Shown here: in pieces, positions 1 to 8,715 of the stretch | How the letters are laid out: every line of letters starts with the position of its first letter | Position numbering within the stretch: the first letter of the stretch is position 1 | Assembly: GCA_021792795.1 (NCBI GenBank) | Contig: JAJYUB010000030.1 | Span: 1 to 42,434, forward strand | Length of the DNA stretch: 42,434 nt | Reading direction: 5' to 3' | DNA from: Acidobacteriota bacterium | GTDB taxonomy: Bacteria > Acidobacteriota > Terriglobia > Terriglobales > Acidobacteriaceae | Notes under the pieces: model-generated | Told to the model about the DNA's origin: nothing | The model's input: the letters and a program-made list of their open reading frames with translations, nothing else | Database searches by the model: none | Position numbers and translations under genes: made by a program

Positions 1-118
1 GTAAGCTGCCTGCCCGCGGCCATCCTTCTCCCGATACGACGTGTAGATCGCGCTCAAATCCAGCGCCGCAACCACATCGGCCAGGAACCGCGCCAGGTGG
101 CCCTCGGGAAGCCAATCG
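1..118 (-). mobile_element. IS1182-like transposase fragment (N-terminal part), runs off the left edge
   Basis: On the minus strand the first ~118 bases encode a peptide in a different frame from the gene it abuts. It contains HDWLPEGHLARF and then LDLSAIYTSYREKDGRGQA, which I recognise as the conserved N-terminal block of IS1182-family transposases. The first ~15 residues, the start codon and any terminal inverted repeat are missing: the frame runs directly back into the truncated PP2C gene at about 116-120. The junction is therefore a recombination or deletion scar rather than a clean insertion. The rest of the transposase would lie at lower coordinates, outside the window, so whether it is otherwise intact is unknown. 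Confidence 0.75.
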
Positions 119-371
119 TGAAGCGATACCAGGCGTAACCGCTGTAGTCGGGATAGCCCTGCTTCGTCCAGCTTTCGTCGGAGCGCAAGAGCGGCCATTG
201 CGAGTCGTCGAAGTTCGGATCGGCCCATGCGGGATCGTCGCCCGTATGAAATCGCCATAAACCATCGAGCGAGGTGATATTCTCGCGGCCAGTTTGCAGG
301 TTAAAGGTCTGGGCACGTAGCGAGAATGCGGAAACCAAAAACAGGAGGATGAACAAAGTTTTCTTCTTCAT
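119..371 (-). pseudogene. Truncated fourth copy of the 7TM/PP2C signalling gene
   Basis: Only about the first 84 codons of a gene of the same family as 2377-4335 remain. The signal peptide (starts MKKKTLFILLFLVSAF) and the first part of the sugar-binding-like domain (LDGLWRFHTGDDPAW, FDDSQW) are nearly identical to that gene. Similarity stops after the AWYRF motif, where the sequence changes to transposase; the fused frame stops at 54-56. The start codon overlaps the stop of the upstream gene (ATGA at 368-371), as between the intact copies, so this was the fourth cistron of the same operon. No membrane region or phosphatase domain is left, so the product should be non-functional. Confidence 0.8.
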
Positions 372-2380
372 ACAATGGCCGCTTTCAGGTTTGCCGTGCG
401 AGTGACTGACAACACGCTGATGTCGTCTTCCTGGCCGAAACTTTTGGCGGTTTCCGCGATGGCTTGCGCGGGTTGCTTGCTGATCGCCTGCGTGCGCTCA
501 AAGCCGAAGAGTTCCTTCTTCTCATTCGTAGCCTCGACCACGCCATCCGAGACAAAGGTCAGCCGGTCACCCTGAGCCAGCTCGTAGTGCGTTTCCTCAT
601 AGCTGCCATCCGCGAGAATTCCCAGCGGGAGGCCGGAAGCGACGGCCATCTCTTCGCCGTTGCGATACGGAGCTGGGTTCCCTGCGTTGGCCAGGGTCAT
701 TGTCCCGTCGGCTGTGATGAGCGAGGCGCAACAAGTGGCGAAGCCCTTAATCTGGCCGTGCAGCACTCGGTTCAAGTGGGCCAGGACTTCGGATGGCTGG
801 CGTTCTTTTTGATCGCGCAATGCGCCAACGATGGTACTTACCGTCATCGCGGCCTTCAATCCTTTGCCGCTGACATCGCCGACCACAATCAGCAGAGAGC
901 CGTCCTCGCCGGGCTGCACTTGAAAGAAATCTCCTCCGACTTCGCTGGCGGGAAGGTATACGCTCTCGATGTTCCACCCCGGAACCTGCGGCGGATGTGC
1001 TGGGATCAGCATTCGCTGCACCTCCTGGGCCTGTTGAAGGTCGTGTGTCATCTCTCGCTGGCGCACCTGCGACTGAAGAAAGCGGCGAAACACAAGGCCA
1101 AGAACAACAAGGATGAGTACGAACAGAGAAATATCGCTGATACCCAGATGTATGCCAAACGGGAAGTAGTCTACGGGAATCCCAATCACTTCCAGGTCGT
1201 TGCCAAATAGATTTATGCTCAGCAATATGACGGCAGGCAGCGCGATCCAGCCTTCCGTCCGGTTCCGGCGTATTCCGTCTACTGCGACCGCAACCAGGAG
1301 GAGTGCGAAGACGACGCGCAAAATCGTGCTGAACAGCCAGAGATCGCGTGTCCAGCCAAGGGATATGAGAGTTCCCATGACTGGTTGACGCAGGCAGGAG
1401 AAGGTCAACACTTCGAGCAGAACAAGCATCCATGCCACGCGACCCACCAGCCGGATTGCACGCAGCCGAAACCAATATGCCCAGAAGAATAGCCAGAACA
1501 AAGGGCCGAGGGCAGAGCCAGCCAGATCATTGATCAACACATTGGCTGCGTAGGACAGGTAGTACGTCATACTGGCGAGAAAATTGCTGATGGATACCAC
1601 GGCTTCCATTGCAAAGGCCAGCGCGAGCCAGAAATAAGCCTGCTCGGATCGGTCCATACGATAGATCCAGAATGCCGCAACGCCTGCAATCGAGGCCAGC
1701 AACCCGAGTAGCAGGTAGGAAAGAGCAGTATGCAGGTTGACGTCCTGATTCCGCTGCTGTAATAGCGCCACAGTATCAGGGAGGCCGATTACCGGTGGCG
1801 CGTGCATTCCGCCGGCATCAAAGTTCCATTGGACGCTTTCAGGCTGCATGTAGAAGCGCAGCGCGAGAACAACACTGCCATTGGCATTGGGAGCGGGAAG
1901 ATGAAATTCCATGGGATGTGAATAAAAAGCCGTCACATGCTTCGCGGTAAATTTTCCCATGGATCCCGCCAGTTGCCCGTTGGCATAAACCTGGTAAGCG
2001 TCGTCCACATCCGGCGGCATCTCCAGCCACAGATCCTCGTTGCTGCCTGTCACCTTGAATCTCGCCCGGTACCACGCGTACCCCGTCAGATTTGGAAAGC
2101 CCAAAGCTGTCCAACCGGGAACATATGAATCGGAACTGAAGTAGGGATCGTGGTAGTTTGCGCGCGGCTCGATGCTTACCAGTTTCCAGCCTGAATCGTC
2201 ATACCCAGGCTGGGCGTAGGCTGGATCGTCTCCGGGCTGAAACTTCCATTCGGTCAGCGCCACCATCGACTGGCCTAACGTAATGCGCTGCCTAGCCGGA
2301 GCGGAAACAGGAGTGCTCTGCGAATCAAGCCCACAGCACGCAGAGATGAGCAGCAGAACAAATAGAATTTTCTTCTTCAT
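368..2380 (-). CDS. Membrane PP2C-type (SpoIIE) serine phosphatase with sugar-binding-like sensor domain, copy 3
   Basis: The 670-residue protein has a signal peptide whose end (LLISACC) could also be a lipobox. A beta-sandwich domain like those of 7TM-DISM or glycosidase jelly rolls follows (FQPGDDPAYAQPGYDDSGW, ~45-190), then about seven hydrophobic segments (~215-430), a short coiled linker (QREMTHDLQQAQEVQRML) and a C-terminal PP2C/SpoIIE domain (~455-660). The metal-binding phosphatase motifs are present: GGDFFQV, GDVSGKG, SDGVVEA and GQEDDISV. The family usually dephosphorylates anti-sigma-factor antagonists; the partner is not encoded here. The start overlaps the stop of 2377-4335 by ATGA, implying translational coupling. 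The 3' ~500 bp is almost identical to that of the neighbouring copy, indicating recent duplication or gene conversion. Confidence 0.85.
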   Translation of the reverse strand: MKKKILFVLLLISACCGLDSQSTPVSAPARQRITLGQSMVALTEWKFQPGDDPAYAQPGYDDSGWKLVSIEPRANYHDPYFSSDSYVPGWTALGFPNLTGYAWYRARFKVTGSNEDLWLEMPPDVDDAYQVYANGQLAGSMGKFTAKHVTAFYSHPMEFHLPAPNANGSVVLALRFYMQPESVQWNFDAGGMHAPPVIGLPDTVALLQQRNQDVNLHTALSYLLLGLLASIAGVAAFWIYRMDRSEQAYFWLALAFAMEAVVSISNFLASMTYYLSYAANVLINDLAGSALGPLFWLFFWAYWFRLRAIRLVGRVAWMLVLLEVLTFSCLRQPVMGTLISLGWTRDLWLFSTILRVVFALLLVAVAVDGIRRNRTEGWIALPAVILLSINLFGNDLEVIGIPVDYFPFGIHLGISDISLFVLILVVLGLVFRRFLQSQVRQREMTHDLQQAQEVQRMLIPAHPPQVPGWNIESVYLPASEVGGDFFQVQPGEDGSLLIVVGDVSGKGLKAAMTVSTIVGALRDQKERQPSEVLAHLNRVLHGQIKGFATCCASLITADGTMTLANAGNPAPYRNGEEMAVASGLPLGILADGSYEETHYELAQGDRLTFVSDGVVEATNEKKELFGFERTQAISKQPAQAIAETAKSFGQEDDISVLSVTRTANLKAAIV

Positions 2381-4335
2381 ACGATGGCAGCTTTCAGGTT
2401 TGCCGTGCGAGTGACTGACAACACGCTGATGTCGTCTTCCTGGCCGAAGCTTTTGGCGGTTTCTGCGATGGCTTGCGCGGGTTGCTTGCTGATCGCCTGC
2501 GTGCGCTCAAAGCCGAAGAGTTCGCGCTTCTCGTTGGTCGCTTCGACCACGCCATCCGAGACAAATGTAAGCTGGTCGCCCTGAGCCAGCTCGTAGTGCG
2601 TCTCGGCATAACTTCCATCCGCGAGAATTCCCAGCGGGAGGCCAGAATCTACGGCCAGTTCTTTTCCATTCAGATACGGAGCAAGGTTGCCAGCGTTGGC
2701 GACGGTCATCGCACAATCGGCGGCAATCAACGCAGCGGAACAAGTGGCAAAGCCGCTGATTTGTCCGTGCAGCACGCGATTCAGGTGTGCCAACACCTCC
2801 GCTGGCTGGCGGGAAGTCTCATTCCGCAGCGCGCCGATGATCGTGCTCACCGTCATCGCCGCCTTCAGTCCCTTGCCGCTGACGTCGCCTACAACAATCA
2901 ACAACGAGCCATCGTCCCCCGGCAGAACCTGGAAGAAATCTCCGCCCACTTCGCTGGCCGGGATGTAGATGCTCTCGACGGTGAATCCCGGCGTGCTCGG
3001 TGCAGTCGCCGGAACCAGCAGCGACTGCACGCTGCGTGCGGCCTCAAATTCGTTCGCATAGCGTTCCTCCTCGCGGCGAGTTCGAGCGAAGCGGTTCACC
3101 AGAATGGCCAGCACTGCCAGCAGAAAAAGAGCATCTGCCGCCTGCTGAATCGTAATTGTGAAGGGCCGGTTCGTAATGGTGATGTTGTATCCAAGTTTGT
3201 ATTGCCATCCCAGGTTGAATGTCACAACGGCTGCGTATTGGAAGAGTGCCACAGATTTTTGCAGCAAAACCGGCGCGAGCAGCAGGCGAGCATCGGGCAG
3301 GTTTTGCCGTGCGCGGGCAAATAGCAGAGTCAGTATCCAAGCGTACATCGGGAGCCGAAGCGATGCTTGGAACCCGTTCCTTGCCGGGGCAGACCACAGA
3401 TGCAGGCGTCCCCAAAAGAACGGCCCTACGATCGGCATCAGGATGAAAAGGCAGATGACTGCCGTCCAGTAGAGCGGCGTGCGCTTTCCCTTCAGTAAAT
3501 AGAAATAGAAAAGCATCTCAGCCAGACTGGCGCACACGGCTCGAACGCCATCGTTGAGGTCATTCGACAGGACTACGTTCCAGGCATGCGAGGTCTGGTA
3601 CAGCAGGAGCCATGCGCTACCCGCGCCGGCCAAAAGGATGAAGACGCCGAACCAAAGGTATTCCCGCTCCGAGCGCCGCAGCAGGAACAACGCCAGTGCC
3701 GCGATTCCCGCCAATATCTGGAGCAATGCGAGAATCATGGGACTGGAGTGGTTCCACATATTAGATTGGAGAAGGGCGGTGCTCCAACCCGCGACCATCT
3801 TCGACTGTCCGATTAAACCGCCGCCCGTTGTCGGGCCACCTCCGCGGTACTTTGCCCAGTTTGGCCAGTGCCATACGCGAATCGCGATTTCAATGGTCTG
3901 GCTCGTGCCTGTAGCGCGCGGAAGCGCGTAAACGCTGTAATCGCCGCCGTTGTACGCAACCGCGTGGGGTGGCATCTTGCCGTAAGTGCCGATGAGCACG
4001 CCGTTGGCATAGACCTGATAGCTCGTGCGAATTTGCGGTAGCATGAGCGAAACGCGATCCATCCCCGCGGGAACAATAATCCAGAAGCGATACCACGCCA
4101 AGCCGCCATAGCCGGGATAACCTTGCTCGGTCCATGGGCGGTCCGAGCGCAGCAGCGGCCATTGCGAGTCGTCGAAGTTCGGGCTGGCCCATGCGGGATC
4201 GTCGCCCGTATGAAATCGCCACAGCCCGTCGAGCGATGCGACTTGCTCGCGGCTAGTTTGCAAGTTAAAGGTCTGGGCACGTAGCGAGAATGCGGAAACC
4301 AAAAACAGGAGGATGAACAAAGTTTTCTTCTTCAT
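2377..4335 (-). CDS. Membrane PP2C-type (SpoIIE) serine phosphatase with sugar-binding-like sensor domain, copy 2
   Basis: The 652-residue protein has the same architecture as its neighbours: signal peptide ending near SLRAQ, a galactose-binding-like domain (LDGLWRFHTGDDPAW, YQVYANG; ~30-170), seven predicted membrane segments (~195-415), then a SpoIIE phosphatase domain (~440-640). The acidic metal ligands are intact in GGDFF, GDVSGKG, SDGVVEA and GQEDDISV. By family it is a periplasmic-ligand-responsive phosphatase at the inner membrane. It overlaps the upstream gene by ATGA at 4332-4335 and the downstream gene by ATGA at 2377-2380. The N-terminus is nearly identical to the truncated copy at 119-371, and the C-terminus to copy 3, so the array probably grew by duplicating a two-gene unit (copy 2 plus copy 3). 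Ligand and substrate are unknown. Confidence 0.87.
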   Translation of the reverse strand: MKKKTLFILLFLVSAFSLRAQTFNLQTSREQVASLDGLWRFHTGDDPAWASPNFDDSQWPLLRSDRPWTEQGYPGYGGLAWYRFWIIVPAGMDRVSLMLPQIRTSYQVYANGVLIGTYGKMPPHAVAYNGGDYSVYALPRATGTSQTIEIAIRVWHWPNWAKYRGGGPTTGGGLIGQSKMVAGWSTALLQSNMWNHSSPMILALLQILAGIAALALFLLRRSEREYLWFGVFILLAGAGSAWLLLYQTSHAWNVVLSNDLNDGVRAVCASLAEMLFYFYLLKGKRTPLYWTAVICLFILMPIVGPFFWGRLHLWSAPARNGFQASLRLPMYAWILTLLFARARQNLPDARLLLAPVLLQKSVALFQYAAVVTFNLGWQYKLGYNITITNRPFTITIQQAADALFLLAVLAILVNRFARTRREEERYANEFEAARSVQSLLVPATAPSTPGFTVESIYIPASEVGGDFFQVLPGDDGSLLIVVGDVSGKGLKAAMTVSTIIGALRNETSRQPAEVLAHLNRVLHGQISGFATCSAALIAADCAMTVANAGNLAPYLNGKELAVDSGLPLGILADGSYAETHYELAQGDQLTFVSDGVVEATNEKRELFGFERTQAISKQPAQAIAETAKSFGQEDDISVLSVTRTANLKAAIV

Positions 4336-6374
4336 ACAATGACCGCTTTCAGGTTTGCCGTGCGAGTGACGGACAGGACAGAGATGTCGTCTTCCTGACC
4401 GAACTTCATGGCTTGCTCGGCGACCTGCTGCGCGGAGGGGTTGGCGGTCAGCAACGTTGCCAGTCGTTCGAAGCCGTATAGCTGACCGTCTTTTTCACTG
4501 CGCGCCTCGACCACGCCGTCCGACATCACCATGATGCCGTCGCCGTCGTTCATCTGGAAGCTTTGCGATTCGTATATCTGGTTGGCCAGCATGCCCAGCG
4601 GCAGCGCGCCCGGCATCTCGAACTCTTTCCCATTCACCCATGGCGGCAGATGTCCGGCGTTGGCTACGGTCACCATTCCGTCGGCATCGAATCGCGCGCA
4701 CAGGCAGGTAACGAAGCCGCTCTTCAAATTTCCAGTTAGCTCGCGGTTGAGGCGAGTAAGGATGTCGGCTGGCTCACTGGTTTCTTTCGCAATCGCGCGC
4801 ACCGCGCCCACCGCCATCGAGACCACCATGGCGGCACGCAATCCTTTACCGCTAACATCCCCCAGCACCACGATCATGCCGCCCTCCGGCAGCGGCAACA
4901 CTTGATAGAAATCTCCGCCCACCTGACTGGCGGGCAGATACGTTCCCTCGACACGATAGTAGGGGATTGAAGGGAATTGCTCCGGCACCAGCAGGGCCTG
5001 CACCGCCTGCGCCTGCTGCAACTCGCCTTCAATCCGTTGATGCTCCCGCCACTGCCGCACAAAACGATAGATCAAAATGGCGAGCACGGACGCCGGGGTC
5101 AAGATTGTAAGAACATCGGAGACGGCGACCACAACCAGAGTCGCCAAACGCCCGTTGGCAAGAAATACCCAAAGGGTCAGGACCGATATCACTGCGCCTG
5201 GAGACAGCATCAGCCACGCTTCCCGCCCCAGCTTGCGAACCCCCGCCACGGCCATCCACAATAGGCACGCCAGGCCCGACAACAATGAGATTTCGACCGC
5301 GGTAAACAGAAATGCGTGGGCCCTCACGGAGCCGAGCCACTCCCCGTTGATGGTGAAAGCGATCCACAGAAGAAACATAAGGCCGCCCGCGATCAAGTTT
5401 GCGACCTGCATCCTTGGACGGTCTTCAAGAGAAAGCAGCCATTGCAGCGCCAGCAGACTGAACAGAAACGCACTCGCGCTGAGTGCATTCGCGATAAAAA
5501 ACGGAGTCTCTGTCAGCCATCCTGTGGCTGAAAATCCGTCCAGCACCATCAAAAGGTCTGCAAAAGTTAAGAACAGCAGGGTCAGTCCAGTCCAGAGATA
5601 CTCTAGACGTTTGCGGTTGTAAAAAAACAGCAACAGGGAAATCAACGCTACCAGAAGACACGGCAGCACTTCAGTCAAGGCGGTCACCGCGAGATTCAGT
5701 TGTTCCAGTCGCAGCGCCAGATGTTTGATCCTGGGAGCCGTTGCGCCATCCGCAAGCAGCGGCGCCCCGCGCAATCCGCTATGAGGATTGGCAAAAACAA
5801 GAGGCATGTCCCACGCGCGGACTGCCAAAACATGATCGCCAACTTTGCACAACGAGGATGGGACCGAAAACACTTGTGTGCGCGGAATAAGGTAGGCCCA
5901 CCGCCGCGAAGGACCGCCATAGCCCCCCAGCTTTTGGCCATCCCAGTAAACCGTGTAGGCGCTGTCGACTACCGGAACCAGTAAGCTCAAGGAACTCGGG
6001 ACACGGTCCAGATAGACGTGAATCCGGTACCAGCCATAGTTGGGCGCGCCGCGATAGCCATGTCCGCCCCAGCCCGGATCGAATGCATTTTGCTCGGGGA
6101 GAATAGATTCCGGCCAGCCCTGCGCTTCCAGTGTGTAGTCGTGCCAGTTCGCGTCGTTGAAGCCGGGCTGTGCCCAGGCCAGATCGTCCCCCGTACGAAA
6201 CTTCCACGGCCCCATCAGCGCCAGCGCCGAGTTCCCCAAGGCAATCTGTTGCGCGCCATGGTCCACGGGCGCAACCGGAAAGTTGGAGAACACGTTGGAC
6301 ACGGATGCGCTCTGCGCGGTGGAGCCCAGCGTAAGCACAGGTAGGAGCAAGAGAAAAAAGCAGATTCGTCGCAT
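4332..6374 (-). CDS. Membrane PP2C-type (SpoIIE) serine phosphatase with sugar-binding-like sensor domain, copy 1 (array leader)
   Basis: This is the first and most divergent member of the tandem array, about 680 residues. I chose the ATG at 6374 because it begins a signal peptide (MRRICFFLLLLPVLTLG). The frame stays open to a TTG at 6428, with another ATG at 6419, so a slightly longer form is possible. Domains in order: beta-sandwich sensor-like domain (KFRTGDDLAWAQPGFNDANW), seven membrane helices, linker (RIEGELQQAQAVQALL), PP2C/SpoIIE domain with GGDFYQV, GDVSGKG, SDGVVEA and GQEDDISV. Its last residues (SVLSVTRTANLK...IV) match the other copies although the rest of the phosphatase domain differs, as expected if the 3' end and overlap are being homogenised. 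Transcription presumably starts in the 6375-6680 gap. Confidence 0.85.
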   Translation of the reverse strand: MRRICFFLLLLPVLTLGSTAQSASVSNVFSNFPVAPVDHGAQQIALGNSALALMGPWKFRTGDDLAWAQPGFNDANWHDYTLEAQGWPESILPEQNAFDPGWGGHGYRGAPNYGWYRIHVYLDRVPSSLSLLVPVVDSAYTVYWDGQKLGGYGGPSRRWAYLIPRTQVFSVPSSLCKVGDHVLAVRAWDMPLVFANPHSGLRGAPLLADGATAPRIKHLALRLEQLNLAVTALTEVLPCLLVALISLLLFFYNRKRLEYLWTGLTLLFLTFADLLMVLDGFSATGWLTETPFFIANALSASAFLFSLLALQWLLSLEDRPRMQVANLIAGGLMFLLWIAFTINGEWLGSVRAHAFLFTAVEISLLSGLACLLWMAVAGVRKLGREAWLMLSPGAVISVLTLWVFLANGRLATLVVVAVSDVLTILTPASVLAILIYRFVRQWREHQRIEGELQQAQAVQALLVPEQFPSIPYYRVEGTYLPASQVGGDFYQVLPLPEGGMIVVLGDVSGKGLRAAMVVSMAVGAVRAIAKETSEPADILTRLNRELTGNLKSGFVTCLCARFDADGMVTVANAGHLPPWVNGKEFEMPGALPLGMLANQIYESQSFQMNDGDGIMVMSDGVVEARSEKDGQLYGFERLATLLTANPSAQQVAEQAMKFGQEDDISVLSVTRTANLKAVIV

Positions 6375-6455
6375 AGGCAGGCTCTTCGGGGGCACTTCAC
6401 GAATAGCAGCCGCGCCCATCTTTTGCAACGGAGAAATGTTCAGATCTCGAAGTGA

Positions 6456-6491
6456 GTCCTGCTGAGGTCGCCTCGGCGACCTCAGCAGGAC
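6456..6491. repeat. Perfect 16-bp inverted repeat (stem-loop) with a T-tract on the plus side
   Basis: Bases 6456-6471 are the exact reverse complement of 6476-6491, with a 4-base loop (CTCG). A run of seven T follows at 6497-6503 on the plus strand. It has the form of an intrinsic terminator for plus-strand transcription, but no plus-strand gene lies before it. It sits between two minus-strand genes (antiporter upstream, phosphatase array downstream). On the minus strand no T-run follows the stem. It may be a mobile palindromic (REP-like) element, a terminator of antisense transcription, or a leader structure of the phosphatase operon. Confidence 0.6.
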
Positions 6492-6551
6492 GGGTCTTTT
6501 TTTATCCCACTACACCAATAGGAGAACCGCTATAAGGAAGCTCTGATTAAG

Positions 6552-6617
6552 CCTGGTTTGTATCAGGGCACGGCTTCAAGAGCCTGCCCTGAGCGCAGCC
6601 GAAAGGTGCCGTATATG
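6552..6617 (+). repeat. Dispersed palindromic repeat, copy A (GGTTTGTATCAG family)
   Basis: The block starts GGTTTGTATCAGGGCACGGC and ends near GGTGCCGTA, with outer arms GGCAC and GTGCC that can pair. A second copy, about 85% identical over ~62 bp by eye, lies in opposite orientation at 14292-14355. It is non-coding and intergenic, and looks like a REP/BIME-type element. Confidence 0.65.
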
Positions 6618-6680
6618 GCGCGGAAATTCGGTAGGGCTTTAGCCACTGAATGATTTTCTGTCGACTGAATCAGACCTTCC

Positions 6681-7928
6681 TTAACCCGTGGCGGCAACTG
6701 GCGCGGGCGCGTCCGGCTTTTTCTTCAGCAGCCTCAATGCAGGCGCGGTCATGGCCGTGGTGATCAGAGCGACCAGCACCAGAATGGTGAACAACTGCGT
6801 ATTGATCGCTCCGGCCTGCAGCGCCAGGTTCACCACCACCAGGTCGATCAGGCCGCGGGTATTCATCAGAAAGCCCAGCAACATCGATTCCCGAGGCGGC
6901 AGATTCGATTTGCGCGCGCCGAAATAGGTCCCGCCAACCTTGCCGGCAATGGCAATCGCCAGCAGAACAACGAACCAGAAAAAAACATTCTTGCCGCCCA
7001 GGTCGCGAAACTCTGTATGGATGCCAGTGACGGCGAAAAACACAGGCAACAGCAGGACTGAAACCAGCGGATGGATCGTCCGCTCCAACTGGCGATGCCA
7101 GTGGTGCAGGCGCGGAACGCACATGCCCGCGAGAAACGCGCCGAACAGCGCATGTACACCCAGGCGTTCGGTCACGAAAGCGCAGGCGAGAATAAAAACC
7201 AGAAAAACCGCCAGCAGCACCTGCGAAATGTTCGGCGCGCCTTTCCAGCGGATCAGCCTGGTCAGCGCCGGCCGCACAACTCCCAGCAGAAAAATTCCGA
7301 ACAGTACCAGCAAAAGCATCTTCAACAGCAATATCCACACCGTCGAGTTGGCGGAGTCGATCATCAAGGCCACCGCCAGCAGGATCCAGCCCAGCACATC
7401 GGCAATCGCGGCGCACACCAGCGCCAGCGTGTTCAGCTTGGCATCGCCGGTTCCGTTATCGCGCAGCATCCGCGCCAGAACGGGGAACGCGGTGGTGCTG
7501 AGTCCGACGCCGACAAACAGCAGGAAGGCGGTGAAGTTCGGGTTGGTTCCGTGGAAATTGCGATACATCACCACGCCCAGCCCGCAGCCCAGCGCAAACG
7601 GAATCGCCATGGAGAGCAGGCTGATCTTCATGGCCGTCTGTCGCTGCTGCCACACCGACTCAAAATCCAGGTTCATCCCCTCCAGAAACAGGTAGAGGAC
7701 CATGCCCAGTTCGCTGACCAGCGACAACGTATGCAGGGAGTTGGGAGGAAACAGATTGGCGATCAAGTGCGGCATGGCATAGCCAAACACCGATCGCCCC
7801 AGCAGAATACCGCCCAGCATCTCTCCCACTACCTGCGGCTGGCCCAGTTTACCCAGCAGCACGCCGCACAGGCCGGTGACCAACACAATGACGGCGATCT
7901 GTAATAGGAACAGTGCGAGTGCGCTCAT
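6681..7928 (-). CDS. Kef-type (CPA2) cation/proton antiporter
   Basis: This 415-residue protein is almost entirely hydrophobic, with about 12-13 membrane segments. Conserved CPA2/Na_H_exchanger features include LGQPQVVGEMLGGILLGRS near residues 28-46, ELGMVLYLFLEGMNLD (~73-88), LSTTAFPVLARML, HALFGAFLAGMCVP, and a conserved NTRGLIDLVVVNLAL block (~353-367). By family it exchanges Na+ or K+ for protons across the inner membrane. The C-terminus stops after the last helix with a short KKKPDAPAP tail, so there is no RCK/TrkA-N regulatory domain as in full KefB/KefC. It is separated from the phosphatase array by ~300 bp that hold repeats, and probably forms its own transcription unit. The ion is not predictable from the sequence. 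Confidence 0.88.
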   Translation of the reverse strand: MSALALFLLQIAVIVLVTGLCGVLLGKLGQPQVVGEMLGGILLGRSVFGYAMPHLIANLFPPNSLHTLSLVSELGMVLYLFLEGMNLDFESVWQQRQTAMKISLLSMAIPFALGCGLGVVMYRNFHGTNPNFTAFLLFVGVGLSTTAFPVLARMLRDNGTGDAKLNTLALVCAAIADVLGWILLAVALMIDSANSTVWILLLKMLLLVLFGIFLLGVVRPALTRLIRWKGAPNISQVLLAVFLVFILACAFVTERLGVHALFGAFLAGMCVPRLHHWHRQLERTIHPLVSVLLLPVFFAVTGIHTEFRDLGGKNVFFWFVVLLAIAIAGKVGGTYFGARKSNLPPRESMLLGFLMNTRGLIDLVVVNLALQAGAINTQLFTILVLVALITTAMTAPALRLLKKKPDAPAPVAATG

Positions 7929-8199
7929 GAGTGAATGAAAGGCCTTTTCCAGTTGTATCAGGATTGTAGGACGGAACGTTGTAAAGGGAAGTTGCGACTG
8001 ATTCTATTTTTACTGCGGCGATGCAGGATCGCGGAATGGAAAGCGCAGTCGAGGCACGAGTCCAACAGAAACTGCAGTTTGACTCGCGGCTGAGACGGAT
8101 CCGTGGGCTGGCAAATTGCGGTTCGCGAAGAACCCGCGCAGGTCGTTTGCTTGAGCGCGCAGAGCGCCTGCGGGTACAGCAAAAATCGTCAGTCGTGGC

Positions 8200-8526
8200 T
8201 TAATAGCGGTTGAATTCGCGAATGGTGCCGCTGACTCTATGCGCTGCCCTGCCGGCCGCATTCTGCCCCGCGCCCACAATCTGGTCGACCACTCCCCGCC
8301 CTGCCAGGTCGTCATTCCCCGCGATGCGGCCGATGCCTTCCTTCACTCTCCCCAGCAGGTCGCGCCCGGTTCCCGCGATGCGCTGCCTGCTTCCCCACAT
8401 CTCGGTTCTGTCTGCGGCGGCGTCCAGCTCGTTATACTCAGCGGCATAGCGGCAGGCACGGCGATCCAAAATGATATACGTGGCGACGATGCCCAGTGCA
8501 AGCGGTATCCAGATTTGGCGTTTCAT
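8200..8526 (-). CDS. CsbD-like small stress protein with N-terminal membrane anchor
   Basis: About 108 residues when started at the ATG at 8526; the open frame reaches 8637 but its upstream part looks non-coding. One hydrophobic segment (IWIPLALGIVATYIILD, ~4-20) is followed by a hydrophilic region. The C-terminal half (RIAGTGRDLLGRVKEGIGRI, then AGNDDLAGRGVVDQIVGAGQ) resembles CsbD-family repeats in which G-K/R-x-K-E-x-x-G and DDL motifs are typical. CsbD proteins are general-stress proteins of unclear biochemical function. Lying close to hsp20 and clpB fits a stress role but proves nothing. The assignment is by motif only. Confidence 0.6.
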   Translation of the reverse strand: MKRQIWIPLALGIVATYIILDRRACRYAAEYNELDAAADRTEMWGSRQRIAGTGRDLLGRVKEGIGRIAGNDDLAGRGVVDQIVGAGQNAAGRAAHRVSGTIREFNRY

Positions 8527-8715
8527 TCCGTTTCTCCCGTACCAGGTAAGATGCCGACGGGGCCCTCGGCGGTTACGGCGAGCCGCCGGTTCGAAGCGAC
8601 GAAAAATTATACTTCGCCACTGCCACGGAATCCGCAACCGCAGAAGGCGTGCGCCGGAAACTTGAAAGCTGTGGTCCGACCTCCTGCATCCTACCCTTTA
8701 GGCAAAGGAGTAGGA

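Noticed and set aside
6456-6503. Hairpin as terminator of the antiporter gene
   Set aside because: The T-run is on the plus strand, the wrong side for minus-strand transcription.
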